Below, in pieces: positions 12,292 to 23,135 of a DNA stretch of 31,157 nt. The stretch covers positions 1 to 31,157 of the forward strand of contig NW_003150448.1 of assembly GCF_000003605.2 (NCBI RefSeq). The letters are read 5' to 3'. The notes beneath the pieces were generated by a model. The model was not told the origin of the DNA. It did not search any database and worked only from the letters and a program-made list of their open reading frames with translations. The translations under genes and the position numbers were made by a program. This DNA comes from Saccoglossus kowalevskii. Lineage: Eukaryota > Hemichordata > Enteropneusta > Harrimaniidae. Every line of letters begins with the position of its first letter. Positions within the stretch are counted from its first letter, which is position 1.

Positions 12292-13014
12292 CATGTAAAT
12301 CTGACAACTTTGCACGAGATTTTCACAACTTTGTTTGCACTTTGTTAATCACTTTGCGATTGGGTCGTGGTACAATGTACTAACATAAATAGATTTTTAG
12401 ACGTTTACATATTTTTGTTCTAAATTTAACTGCAGGGTTTTATATGAAATGACTTAGGGAGAATATACACGAAAATCCACCAAATTTTCAATCGCTTTTC
12501 ACATTTTTAGGGTGTGTTTGTTTATTTTACGGCCGGCTCATATGACAGTCTGCTAACATGGAAGCCATCAAATGGATTTTATTCATTTTTCATACTTTAT
12601 AACTGGAGGGTTAGATATAACAACAACTTGGATAAAAAACACGCAAATCTAACAACTTTGCAATCGGTTTGGACAAGTTTACCCGCTGTTTTAACAGTTT
12701 AGACTAAAGAGGTGCAGACTGCAAAAAACAAAACAAAAATCACCCGCTAGTTTTTTCAGGTAGTCTCCCATGCACGTAGTAACCTCGACCGATTGAACTT
12801 TACTTTTGAACTGGTCGATCACCTTACCACACATCTATCAGAGTTATTTGAATTTTATTGTAATTGGCAGCCATTTAATGTTTGGAAATGTTTCAAAATT
12901 CTACATCCTTCGAGGGCCACTACGATATTCAAACGGCCTTTTATGATATATTTATTCACTTTTGCGAACTTTTAACTAATGGTCTCGATAATGTAACAAC
13001 ATAGGTAAAATTTC
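12292..13014. repeat. Monomer copy 18 (S type)
   Basis: Same as copy 12 up to a C-to-T change at 12755 (AGTTTTTTCAGG), which is shared with copy 28. D is of another type (TTTTATTG, TTGGCAGCC, CTAATGG, GGTAAAATTT). Confidence 0.92.
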
Positions 13015-13735
13015 CATGTAAATCCTAACCACTTTGCACGAGATTTCACAACTTTGTATGCACTTTGTTAATCACTTTGCGATTGGGTAGTGATACAATG
13101 TACTAACATGAATAGATTTTTAGACGTTTACATATTTTTGTTCTAAATTTAACTGCGGGGTTCTATATGAAATGACTTAGGGAGAATATACACGCAAATC
13201 CACCAAATTTTCAATCGCTTTTCACATTTTTAGGGTGTGTTTGTTTATTTTACGGCCGGCTCATATGACAGTCTGCTAACATGGAAGCCTTCAAATGGAT
13301 TTTATTCATTTTTCATACTTTATAACTGGAGGGTTAGATATAACAACAACTTAGATAAAAACACGCAAATCTAACAACTTTGCAATCGGTTTGGACAAGT
13401 TTACCCGCTGTTTTAACAGTTTAGACTAAAGAGGTGCAGACTGCAAAAACAAAACAAAAATCACCCGCTGGTTTTCTCAGGTAGTCTCCCATGCACGTAG
13501 TAACCTCGACCGATTGAACTTTACTTTTGAACTGGTCGATCACCTTACCACACATCTATCAGAGTTATTTGAATTTTAATGTAATTGGCAGCCATTTAAT
13601 GTTTGGAAATGTTTCAAAATTCTACATCCTTCGAGGGCCACTACGATATTCAAATGACCTTTTATGATATATTTATTCACTTTTGCGAACTTTTAACTAA
13701 TGGTCTCGATAATGTAACAACATAGGTAAAATTTC
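13015..13735. repeat. Monomer copy 19 (B-D like copies 2 and 15)
   Basis: 721 bp. The node has private changes (AAATCCTAACCACTTTG, GAGATTTCAC). B to D follow copies 2 and 15, apart from AAATGACC and a CTAATGG tail. Confidence 0.9.
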
Positions 13736-14459
13736 CATGTAAATCTTACCACTTTGCACGAGATTTTCACAACTTTGTATGCACTTTGTTAATCACTTTG
13801 CGATTGGGTAGTGATACAATGTACTAACATGAATAGATTTTTAGACGTTTACATATTTTTGTTCTAAATTTAACTGCGGGGTTCTATATGAAATGACTTA
13901 GGGAGAATATACACGCAAATCCACCAAAATTTTCAATCGCTTTTCACATTTTTAGGGTGTGTTTGTTTATTTTACGGCCGGCTCATATGACAGTCTGCTA
14001 ACATGGAAGCCTTCAAATGGATTTCATTCATTTTTCATACTTTATAACTGGAGGGTGAGATATAACAACATCTTAGATAAAAAAACACGCAAATCTAACA
14101 ACTTTGCAATCGGTTTGGACAACTTTACCCGCTGTTTTAACAGTTTAGACTAAAGAGCTGCTGACTGCAAAAAAACAAAAAAAAATCACCGGCTGGTTTT
14201 CTCAGGTAGACTACCATGCACGTAGTAACCTCGACCGATTGAACTTAGTTTTGAACTGGTCGATCACCTTACCACACATCTATCAGAGTTATTTGAATTT
14301 TATTGTAATTGGCGGCCATTTAATGTTTGGAAATGTTTCAAAATTTTACATCCTTCGAGGGCCACTACGATATTCAAACGGCCTTTTATGATATATTTAT
14401 TCATTTTTGCGAACTTTTAACTACTGGTCTCGATAATGTAACAACATAGGTAACATTTC
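13736..14459. repeat. Monomer copy 20 (H type)
   Basis: B to D agree with copy 1, including AACTTAGTTTTGAAC and TTCATTTTTGCGAAC. The node has CTTACCACTTTG, as in copy 19. Confidence 0.9.
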
Positions 14460-15183
14460 CATGTAAATCTGACAATTTTGCACGAGATTTTCACAACTTT
14501 GTTTGCACTTTGTTAATCACTTTGCGATTTGGTAGTGGTACAATGTACTAACATAAATAGATTTTTAGACGTTTACATATTTTTGTTCTAAATTTAACTG
14601 CGGGGTTCTATATGAAATGACTTAGGGAGAATATACACGCAAATCCACCAAATTTTCAATCGCTTTTCACATTTTTAGGGTGTGTTTGTTTATTTTACGG
14701 CCGGCTCATATGACAGTCTGCTAACATGGAAGCCTTCAAATGGATTTCATTCATTTTTCATACTTTATAACTGGAGGGTGAGATATAACAACATCTTAGA
14801 TAAAAAAACACGCAAATCTAACAACTTTGCAATCGGTTTGGACAACTTTACCCGCTGTTTTAACAGTTTAGACTAAAGAGCTGCTGACTGCAAAAAAAAC
14901 AAAAAAAAATCACCGGCTGGTTTTCTCAGGTAGACTACCATGCACGTAGTAACCTCGACCGATTGAACTTAGTTTTGAACTGGTCGATCACCTTACCACA
15001 CATCTATCAGAGTTATTTGAATTTGATTGTAATTGGCGGCCATTTAATGTTTGGAAATCTTTCAAAATTCTACATCCTTTGAGGGCCACTACGATATTCA
15101 AACGGCCTTTTATGATATATTTATTCACTTTTGCGAACTTTTAACTACCGGTCTCGATAATGTAACAACATAGGTAACATTTC
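14460..15183. repeat. Monomer copy 21 (H type; D like copy 28)
   Basis: H type in B/C with GATTTGGTAG in A. D switches to GGAAATCTTTC and CTACCGGTCTCG, shared only with copy 28. This marks the left edge of a duplicated block. Confidence 0.9.
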
Positions 15184-15359
15184 CATGTAAATCTGACAAT
15201 TTTGCACGAGATTTTCACAACTTTGTTTGCACTTTGTTAATCACTTTGCGATTGGGTCGTGGTACAATGTACTAACATAAATAGATTTTTAGACGTTTAC
15301 ATATTTTTGTTCTAAATTTAACTGCGGGGTTCTATATGAAATGACTTAGGGAGAATATA
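15184..15359. repeat. Subunit A of the reference monomer (copy 22)
   Basis: First of four internal subunits, 176 bp. It opens with CATGTAAATCTGACAATTTT, which aligns with the openings of B (CACGCAAATCCACCA) and C (CACGCAAATCTAACAA). Its later part, CTAACATAAATAG followed by TAACTGCGGGGTTCTATATGA, aligns with CTAACATGGAAG and TAACTGGAGGGTTAGATATAA in B. It holds three ACTTTG boxes at 15220, 15231 and 15243, and the dyad GTACAATGTAC. Homology is inferred from alignment by eye. Confidence 0.7.
15262..15272. other. Short perfect dyad GTACAATGTAC (one per monomer)
   Basis: GTACA and TGTAC form a perfect inverted repeat around a single A, in subunit A. In copies reading GTGATACAATGTAC (1, 3, 4, 10, 19, 20, 41, 43) the outer G-C pair is lost, leaving TACA-A-TGTA. 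It could be a protein site or chance. No function is claimed. Confidence 0.5.
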
Positions 15360-15531
15360 CACGCAAATCCACCACATTTTCAATCGCTTTTCACATTTTT
15401 AGGGTATGTTTGTTTATTTTACGTCCGGCTCATATGACAGTCTGCTAACATGGAAGCCTTCAAATGGATTTTATTCATTTTTCATACTTTATAACTGGAG
15501 GGTTAGATATAACAACAACTTAGATAAAAAA
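15360..15531. repeat. Subunit B of the reference monomer (copy 22)
   Basis: Second internal subunit, 172 bp. It starts at CACGCAAATCCACCA and carries the most recognisable landmark of the monomer, the GGCCGGCTCATATGACAG region (ACGTCCGG in this copy). Its TAACTGG node lies about 174 bp after the TAACTG node of A. Subtype-defining substitutions cluster here: GTGTG versus GTATG, GGCCGG versus GTCCGG, and AAGCCTTC versus AAGCCATC or GGGAGGCTTC. Confidence 0.7.
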
Positions 15532-15589
15532 CACGCAAATCTAACAACTTTGCAATCGGTTTGGACAACTTTAACCGCTGTTTTAACAG

Positions 15590-15600
15590 TTTAGACTAAA
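15590..15600. other. Short perfect dyad TTTAGACTAAA (one per monomer)
   Basis: TTTAG and CTAAA form a perfect inverted repeat around a single A, in subunit C just before the A-rich tract. It is present in nearly every copy, including H-type ones. Copy 39 has GTTGAGACCAAAG and copies 35, 37 and 38 have a TTAGACCAA variant, so the V block breaks it. Function unknown. Confidence 0.5.
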
Positions 15601-15675
15601 GAGGTGCAGACTGCAAAAAACAAAAAAAAATTACCGGCTGGTTTTCTCAGGTAGTCTCCCATGCAAGTAGTAACC

Positions 15676-15710
15676 TCGACCGATTGAGCTTTACTTTTGA
15701 AAATGGTCGA
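15676..15710. other. Inverted repeat TCGACC ... GGTCGA
   Basis: Six-base arms at 15676-15681 and 15705-15710 flank a 23-base, AT-rich spacer across the C/D junction. Both arms are kept in most copies. Six base pairs with a long loop is a weak hairpin, so this is noted as structure only. Confidence 0.35.
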
Positions 15711-15719
15711 TCACCTTAC

Positions 15720-15906
15720 CACACATCTATCAGAGTTATTTGAATTTCATTGTAATTGGCGGCCATTTAATGTTTGGAAATGTTTCAAAACTCTACATCC
15801 TTCTAGGGCCACTACGATATTCAAACGGCCTTTTATGATATATTTATTCACTTTCTCTAACTTTTAACTACTGGTCTCGATAATGTAACAACATAGGTAA
15901 CATTTC
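15720..15906. repeat. Subunit D of the reference monomer (copy 22)
   Basis: Fourth internal subunit, 187 bp and the most diverged at its 5' end. CACACATCTATCAGAGTT aligns only loosely with CACGCAAATCTACCAACTTT of C. The 3' part is more convincing: TTCAAACGG, TTTTAT, TTATTCA, AACT and then TAACAACA follow the same order as in B. T-tracts before the TAACTACTGG node are spaced about one helical turn apart. The assignment is tentative at the 5' boundary. Confidence 0.5.
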
Positions 15907-16629
15907 CATGTAAATCTTACAACTTTGCACGAGATTTTCACAACTTTGTTTGCACTTTGTTAATCACTTTGCGATTGGGTCGTGGTACAATGTACTAACA
16001 TAAATAGATTTTTAGACGTTTACATATTTTTGTTCTAAATTTAACTGCGGGGTTCTATATGAAATGACTTAGGGAGAATATACACGCAAATCCACCAAAT
16101 TTTCAATCGCTTTTCACATTTTTAGGGTATGTTTGTTTATTTTACGTCCGGCTCATATGACAGTCTGCTAACATGGAAGCCTTCAAATGGATTTTATTCA
16201 TTTTTTATACTTTATAACTGGAGGGTTAGATATAACAACAACTTAGATAAAAAACACGCAAATCTAACAACTTTGCAATCGGTTTGGACAACTTTAACCG
16301 CTGTTTTAACAGTTTAGACTAAAGAGGTGCAGACTGCAAAAAACAAAAAAAAATTACCGGCTGGTTTTCTCAGGTAGTCTCCCATGCAAGTAGTAACCTC
16401 GACCGATTGAGCTTTACTTTTGAAAATGGTCGATCGCCTTACCACACATCTATCAGAGTTATTTGAATTTCAATGTAATTGGCGGCCATTTAATGTTTGG
16501 AAATGTTTCAAAACTCTACATCCTTCTAGGGCCACTACGATATTCAAACGGCCTTTTATGATATATTTATTCACTTTCGCTAACTTTTAACTACTGGTCT
16601 CGATAATGTAACAACATAGGTAACATTTC
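15907..16629. repeat. Monomer copy 23 (T type)
   Basis: T markers plus CGATCGCC (16431), shared only with copies 24 and 30. Private CATTTTTTATAC. Its counterpart is copy 30. Confidence 0.92.
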
Positions 16630-17353
16630 CATGTAAATCTTACAACTTTGCACGAGATTTTCACAACTTTGTTTGCACTTTGTTAATCACTTTGCGATTG
16701 GGTCGTGGTACAATGTACTAACATAAATAGATTTTTAGACGTTTACATATTTTTGTTCTAAATTTAACTGCGGGGTTCTATATGAAATGACTTAGGGAGA
16801 ATATACACGCAAATCCACCAAATTTTCAATCGCTTTTCACATTTTTAGGGTATGTTTGTTTATTTTACGTCCGGCTCATATGACAGTCTGCTAACATGGA
16901 AGCCTTCACATGGATTTTATTCATTTTTCATACTTTATAACTGGAGGGTTAGATATAACAACAACTTAGATAAAAAAACACGCAAATCTAACAACTTTGC
17001 AATCGGTTTGGACAACTTTAACCGCTGTTTTAACAGTTTAGACTAAAGAGGTGCAGACTGCAAAAAACAAAAAAAAATTACCGGCTGGTTTTCTCAGGTA
17101 GTCTCCCATGCAAGTAGTAACCTCGACCGATTGAGCTTTACTTTTGAAAATGGTCGATCGCCTTACCACACATCTATCAGAGTTATTTGAATTTCAATGT
17201 AATTGGCGGCCATTTAATGTTTGGAAATGTTTCAAAACTCTACATCCTTCTAGGGCCACTACGATATTCAAACGGCCTTTTATGATATATTTATTCACTT
17301 TCGCTAACTTTTAACTACTGGTCTCGATAATGTAACAACATAGGTAACATTTC
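16630..17353. repeat. Monomer copy 24 (T type, local duplicate of copy 23)
   Basis: Shares CGATCGCC and TTTCAATG with its neighbour copy 23. Private CTTCACATGG and one extra A in the A-tract before CACGCAAATC. It has no counterpart in the 29-34 block. Confidence 0.9.
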
Positions 17354-18077
17354 CATGTAAATCTTACAACTTTGCACGAGATTTTCACAACTTTGTTTGC
17401 ACTTTGTTAATCACTTTGCGATTGGGTCGTGGTACAATGTACTAACATAAATAGATTTTTAGACGTTTAGATATTTTTGTTCTAAATTTAACTGCAGGGT
17501 TTTATATGAAATGACTTAGGGAGAATATACACGAAAATCCACCAAATTTTCAATCGCTTTTCACATTTTTAGGGTGTGTTTGTTTATTTTACGGCCGGCT
17601 CATATGACAGTCTGCTAACATGGAAGCCTTCAAATGGATTTTATTCATTTTTCATACTTTATAACTGGAGGGTTAGATATAACAACAACTTTGATAAAAA
17701 ACACGCAAATCTAACAACTTTGCAATCGGTTTGGACAAGATTACCCGCTGTTTTAACAGTTTAGACTAAAGAGGTGCAGACTGCAAAAAACAAAACAAAA
17801 ATCACCCGCTAGTTTTCTCAGGTAGTCTCCCATGTACGTAGTAACCTCGACCGATTGAGCTTTACTTTTGAAAATGGTCGATCACCTTACCACACATCTA
17901 TCAGAGTTATTTGAATTTCATTGTAATTGGCGGCCATTTAATGTTTGGAAATGTTTCAAAACTCTACATCCTTCTAGGGCCACTACGATATTCAAACGGC
18001 CTTTTATGATATATTTATTCACTTTCGCTAACTTTTAACTACTGGTCTCGATAATGTAACAACATAGGTAACATTTC
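17354..18077. repeat. Monomer copy 25 (F-like, GTTTAGATA)
   Basis: GACGTTTAGATATT in A occurs only here and in copy 31. P-type end of A, CTTTGATAAA, CACCCGCTAG. Private AAGATTACCCG and ATGTACGTAG. Confidence 0.92.
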
Positions 18078-18795
18078 CATGTAAATCTTACAACTTTGCA
18101 CGAGATTTTCACAACTTTGTTTGCACTTTGTTAATCACTTTGCGATTGGGTCGTGGTACAATGTACTAACATAAATAGATTTTTAGACGTTTACATATTT
18201 TTGTTCTAAATTTAACTGCGGGGTTCTATATGAAATGACTTAGGGAGAATATACACGCAAATCCACCACATTTTCAATCGCTTTTCACATTTTTAGGGTA
18301 TGTTTGTTTATTTTACGTCCGGCTCATATGACAGTCTGCTAACATGGAAGCCTTCAAATGGATTTTATTCATTTTTCATACTTTATAACTGGAGGGTTAG
18401 ATATAACAACAACTTAGATAAAAACACGCAAATCTAACAACTTTGCAATCGGTTGGACAACTTTAACCGCTGTTTTACAGTTTAGACTAAAGAGGTGCAG
18501 ACTGCAAAAAGCAAAAAGAAATCACCGGCAGGTTTTCTCAGTTAGTCTCCCATGCAAGTAGTAACCTCGACCGATTGAACTTTACTTTGAACTGGTCGAT
18601 CACCTTACCACACATCTATCAGAGTTATTTGAATTTTATTGTAATTGGCAGCCATTTAATGTTTGGAAATGTTTCAAAATTTTACATCCTTCGAGGGCCA
18701 CTACGATATTCAAACGGCCTTTTATGATATATTTATTCACTTTTGCGAACTTTTAACTAATGGTCTCGATAATGTAACAACATAGGTAACATTTC
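18078..18795. repeat. Monomer copy 26 (mosaic, 718 bp)
   Basis: T-type B, then C with AAAAAGAAATCACCGGCAGG like copy 10, and D with TTGGCAGCC. One-base losses in ATCGGTTGGAC, GTTTTACAG and TTTACTTTGAAC shorten it. Confidence 0.9.
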
Positions 18796-19520
18796 CATGT
18801 AAATCTTACAACTTTGCACGAGATTTTCACAACTTTGTTTGCACTTTGTTAATCACTTTGCGATTGGGTCGTGGTACAATGTACTAACATAAATAGATTT
18901 TTAGACGTTTACATATTTTTGTTCTAAATTTAACTGCAGGGTTTTATATGAAATGACTTAGGGAGAATATACACGAAAATCCACCAAATTTTCAATCGCT
19001 TTTCACATTTTTAGGGTGTGTTTGTTTATTTTACGGCCGGCTCATATGACAGTCTGCTAACATGGAAGCCTTCAAATGGATTTTATTCATTTTTCATACT
19101 TTATAACTGGAGGGTTAGATATAACAACAACTTTGATAAAAAACACGCAAATCTAACAACTTTGCAATCGGTTTGGACAACTTTAACCGCTGTTTTAACA
19201 GTTTAGACTAAAGAGGTGCAGACTGCAAAAAACCAAAAAAAAAATTACCGGCTGGTTTTCTCAGGTAGTCTCCCATGCAAGTAGTAACCTCGACCGATTG
19301 AGCTTTACTTTTGAAAATGGTCGATCACCTTACCACACATCTATCAGAGTTATTTGAATTTCAATGTAATTGGCGGCCATTTAATGTTTGGAAATGTTTC
19401 AAAACTCTACATCCTTCTAGGGCCACTACGATATTCAAACGGCCTTTTATGATATATTTATTCACTTTCGCTAACTTTTAACTACTGGTCTCGATAATGT
19501 AACAACATAGGTAACATTTC
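18796..19520. repeat. Monomer copy 27 (F type)
   Basis: As copies 11 and 17 but with the ancestral GACCGATTGAGC and a longer A run (AACCAAAAAAAAAATTACC). Confidence 0.9.
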
Positions 19521-20243
19521 CATGTAAATCTGACAACTTTGCACGAGATTTTCACAACTTTGTTTGCACTTTGTTAATCACTTTGCGATTGGGTCGTGGT
19601 ACAATGTACTAACATAAATAGATTTTTAGACGTTTACATATTTTTGTTCTAAATTTAACTGCAGGGTTTTATATGAAATGACTTAGGGAGAATATACACG
19701 AAAATCCACCAAATTTTCAATCGCTTTTCACATTTTTAGGGTGTGTTTGTTTATTTTACGGCCGGCTCATATGACAGTCTGCTAACATGGAAGCCATCAA
19801 ATGGATTTTATTCATTTTTCATACTTTATAACTGGAGGGTTAGATATAACAACAACTTGGATAAAAAACACGCAAATCTAACAACTTTGCAATCGGTTTG
19901 GACAAGTTTACCCGCTGTTTTAACAGTTTAGACTAAAGAGGTGCAGACTGCAAAAAACAAAACAAAAATCACCCGCTAGTTTTTTCAGGTAGTCTCCCAT
20001 GCACGTAGTAACCTCGACCGATTGAACTTTACTTTTGAACTGGTCGATCACCTTACCACACATCTATCAGAGTTATTTGAATTTGATTGTAATTGGCGGC
20101 CATTTAATGTTTGGAAATCTTTCAAAATTCTACATCCTTCGAGGGCCACTACGATATTCAAACGGCCTTTTATGATATATTTATTCACTTTTGCGAAGTT
20201 TTAACTACCGGTCTCGATAATGTAACAACATAGGTAACATTTC
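19521..20243. repeat. Monomer copy 28 (S type; D like copy 21)
   Basis: AAGCCATC, CTTGGATAAA and AGTTTTTTCAGG as in copy 18. D has GGAAATCTTTC and CTACCGG as in copy 21, plus private GCGAAGTTTT. Confidence 0.92.
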
Positions 20244-20966
20244 CATGTAAATCTGACAATTTTGCACGAGATTTTCACAACTTTGTTTGCACTTTGTTAA
20301 TCACTTTGCGATTGGGTCGTGGTACAATGTACTAACATAAATAGATTTTTAGACGTTTACATATTTTTGTTCTAAATTTAACTGCGGGGTTCTATATGAA
20401 ATGACTTAGGGAGAATATACACGCAAATCCACCACATTTTCAATCGCTTTTCACATTTTTAGGGTATGTTTGTTTATTTTACGTCCGGCTCATATGACAG
20501 TCTGCTAACATGGAAGCCTTCAAATGGATTTTATTCATTTTTCATACTTTATAACTGGAGGGTTAGATATAACAACAACTTAGATAAAAAACACGCAAAT
20601 CTAACAACTTTGCAATCGGTTTGGACAACTTTAACCGCTGTTTTAACAGTTTAGACTAAAGAGGTGCAGACTGCAAAAAACAAAACAAAATTACCGGCTG
20701 GTTTTCTCAGGTAGTCTCCCTAGCAAGTAGTAACCTCGACCGATTGAGCTTTACTTTTGAAAATGGTCGATCACCTTACCACACATCTATCAGAGTTATT
20801 TGAATTTCATTGTAATTGGCGGCCATTTAATGTTTGGAAATGTTTCAAAACTCTACATCCTTCTCGGGCCACTACGATATTCAAACGGCCTTTTATGATA
20901 TATTTATTCACTTTCTCTAACTTTTAACTACTGGTCTCGATAATGTAACAACATAGGTAACATTTC
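20244..20966. repeat. Monomer copy 29 (T type, counterpart of copy 22)
   Basis: Shares CCACATTTTC, ACGTCCGG and the rare TTTCTCTAAC with copy 22. Private TCCCTAGCAAG and CTTCTCGGGCC. Confidence 0.92.
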
Positions 20967-21689
20967 CATGTAAATCTTACAACTTTGCACGAGATTTTCA
21001 CAACTTTGTTTGCACTTTGTTAATCACTTTGCGATTGGGTCGTGGTACAATGTACTAACATAAATAGATTTTTAGACGTTTACATATTTTTGTTCTAAAT
21101 TTAACTGCGGGGTTCTATATGAAATGACTTAGGGAGAATATACACGCAAATCCACCAAATTTTCAATCGCTTTTCACATTTTTAGGGTATGTTTGTTTAT
21201 TTTACGTCCGGCTCATATGACAGTCTGCTAACATGGAAGCCTTCAAATGGATTTTATTCATTTTTCATACTTTATAACTGGAGGGTTAGATATAACAACA
21301 ACTTAGATAAAAAACACGCAAATCTAACAACTTTGCAATCGGTTTGGACAACTTTAACCGCTGTTTTAACAGTTTAGACTAAAGAGGTGCAGACTGCAAA
21401 AAACAAAAAAAAATTACCGGCTGGTTTTCTCAGGTAGTCTCCCATGCAAGTAGTAACCTCGACCGATTGAGCTTTACTTTTGAAAATGGTCGATCGCCTT
21501 ACCACACATCTATCAGAGTTATTTGAATTTCAATGTAATTGGCGGCCATTTAATGTTTGGAAATGTTTCAAAACTCTACATCCTTCTAGGGCCACTACGA
21601 TATTCAAACGGCCTTTTATGATATATTTATTCACTTTCGCTAACTTTTAACTACTGGTCTCGATAATGTAACAACATAGGTAACATTTC
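20967..21689. repeat. Monomer copy 30 (T type, counterpart of copy 23)
   Basis: CGATCGCC, TTTCAATG and T markers. The difference from copy 23 that I noticed is CATTTTTCATAC instead of CATTTTTTATAC. Confidence 0.92.
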
Positions 21690-22413
21690 CATGTAAATCT
21701 TACAACTTTGCACGAGATTTTCACAACTTTGTTTGCACTTTGTTAATCACTTTGCGATTGGGTCGTGGTACAATGTACTAACATAAATAGATTTTTAGAC
21801 GTTTAGATATTTTTGTTCTAAATTTAACTGCAGGGTTTTATATGAAATGACTTAGGGAGAATATACACGAAAATCCACCAAATTTTCAATCGCTTTTCAC
21901 ATTTTTAGGGTGTGTTTGTTTATTTTACGGCCGGCTCATATGACAGTCTGCTAACATGGAAGCCTTCAAATGGATTTTATTCATTTTTCATACTTTATAA
22001 CTGGAGGGTTAGATATAACAACAACTTTGATAAAAAACACGCAAATCTAACAACTTTGCAATCGGTTTGGACAAGTTTACCCGCTGTTTTAACAGTTTAG
22101 ACTAAAGAGGTGCAGACTGCAAAAAACAAAACAAAAATCACCCGCTAGTTTTCTCAGGTAGTCTCCCATGCACGTAGTAACCTCGACCGATTGAGCTTTA
22201 CTTTTGAAAATGGTCGATCACCTTACCACACATCTATCAGAGTTATTTGAATTTCATTGTAATTGGCGGCCATTTAATGTTTGGAAATGTTTCAAAACTC
22301 TACATCCTTCTAGGGCCACTACGATATTCAAACGGCCTTTTATGATATATTTATTCACTTTCGCTAACTTTTAACTACTGGTCTCGATAATGTAACAACA
22401 TAGGTAACATTTC
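21690..22413. repeat. Monomer copy 31 (counterpart of copy 25)
   Basis: GACGTTTAGATATT, CTGCAGGGTTTTAT and CTTTGATAAA with GAGCTTTAC and TTTCATTG in D. Differs from copy 25 at AAGTTTACC and GCACGTAG. Confidence 0.92.
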
Positions 22414-23135
22414 CATGTAAATCTTACAACTTTGCACGAGATTTTCACAACTTTGTTTGCACTTTGTTAATCACTTTGCGATTGGGTCGTGGTACAATGT
22501 ACTAACATAAATAGATTTTTAGACGTTTACATATTTTTGTTCTAAATTTAACTGCAGGGTTTTATATGAAATGACTTAGGGAGAATATACACGAAAATCC
22601 ACCAAATTTTCAATCGCTTTTCACATTTTTAGGGTGTGTTTGTTTATTTTACGGCCGGCTCATATGACAGTCTGCTAACATGGAAGCCTTCAAATGGATT
22701 TTATTCATTTTTCATACTTTATAACTGGAGGGTTAGATATAACAACAACTTTGATAAAAAACACGCAAATCTAACAACTTTGCAATCGGTTTGGACAAGT
22801 TTACCCGCTGTTTTAACAGTTTAGACTAAAGAGGTGCAGACTGCAAAAAACAAAAAAAAATCACCCGCTAGTTTTCTCAGGTAGTCTCCCATGCATGTAG
22901 TAACCTCGACCGATTGAACTTTACTTTTGAACTGGTCGATCACCTTACCACACATCTATCAGAGTTATTTGAATTTTATTGTAATTGGCAGCCATTTAAT
23001 GTTTGGAAATGTTTCAAAACTCTACATCCTTCTAGGGCCACTACGATATTCAAACGGCCTTTTATGATATATTTATTCACTTTCGCTAACTTTTAACTAC
23101 TGGTCTCGATAATGTAACAACATAGGTAACATTTC
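22414..23135. repeat. Monomer copy 32 (F-like A-C, D like copies 9, 13 and 16)
   Basis: 722 bp. P-type A, CTTTGATAAA, AAGTTTACCCG. GCATGTAG, TTGGCAGCC and TTCTAGGG place its D with copies 9, 13 and 16. Confidence 0.9.

Larger units (their letters stand above)
15532..15719. repeat. Subunit C of the reference monomer (copy 22)
   Basis: Third internal subunit, 188 bp. It opens with CACGCAAATCTAACAACTTTG, very close to the start of B. It contains the dyad TTTAGACTAAA and an A-rich tract after GACTGC, which is the main length-variable site of the monomer. Its TAAC node (TAACCTCGACCGATT) corresponds more loosely to TAACTACTGGTCTCGATAAT in D. Confidence 0.6.
15184..15906. repeat. Monomer copy 22 (T type, reference copy)
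   Basis: Exactly 723 bp. CCACATTTTC, GTATG, ACGTCCGG, AACTTTAACCG and the rare TTTCTCTAAC in D. Its counterpart is copy 29. Confidence 0.92.
15184..20243. repeat. Higher-order block, left version (copies 22-28)
   Basis: Seven monomers whose order of types (T, T, T, GTTTAGATA/F, mosaic, F, S) is repeated in the following six monomers. The extra unit is copy 24, a local duplicate of copy 23. The D part of copy 21 (from about 14996) matches the D part of copy 28, so the duplicated tract probably begins inside copy 21. Confidence 0.7.
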
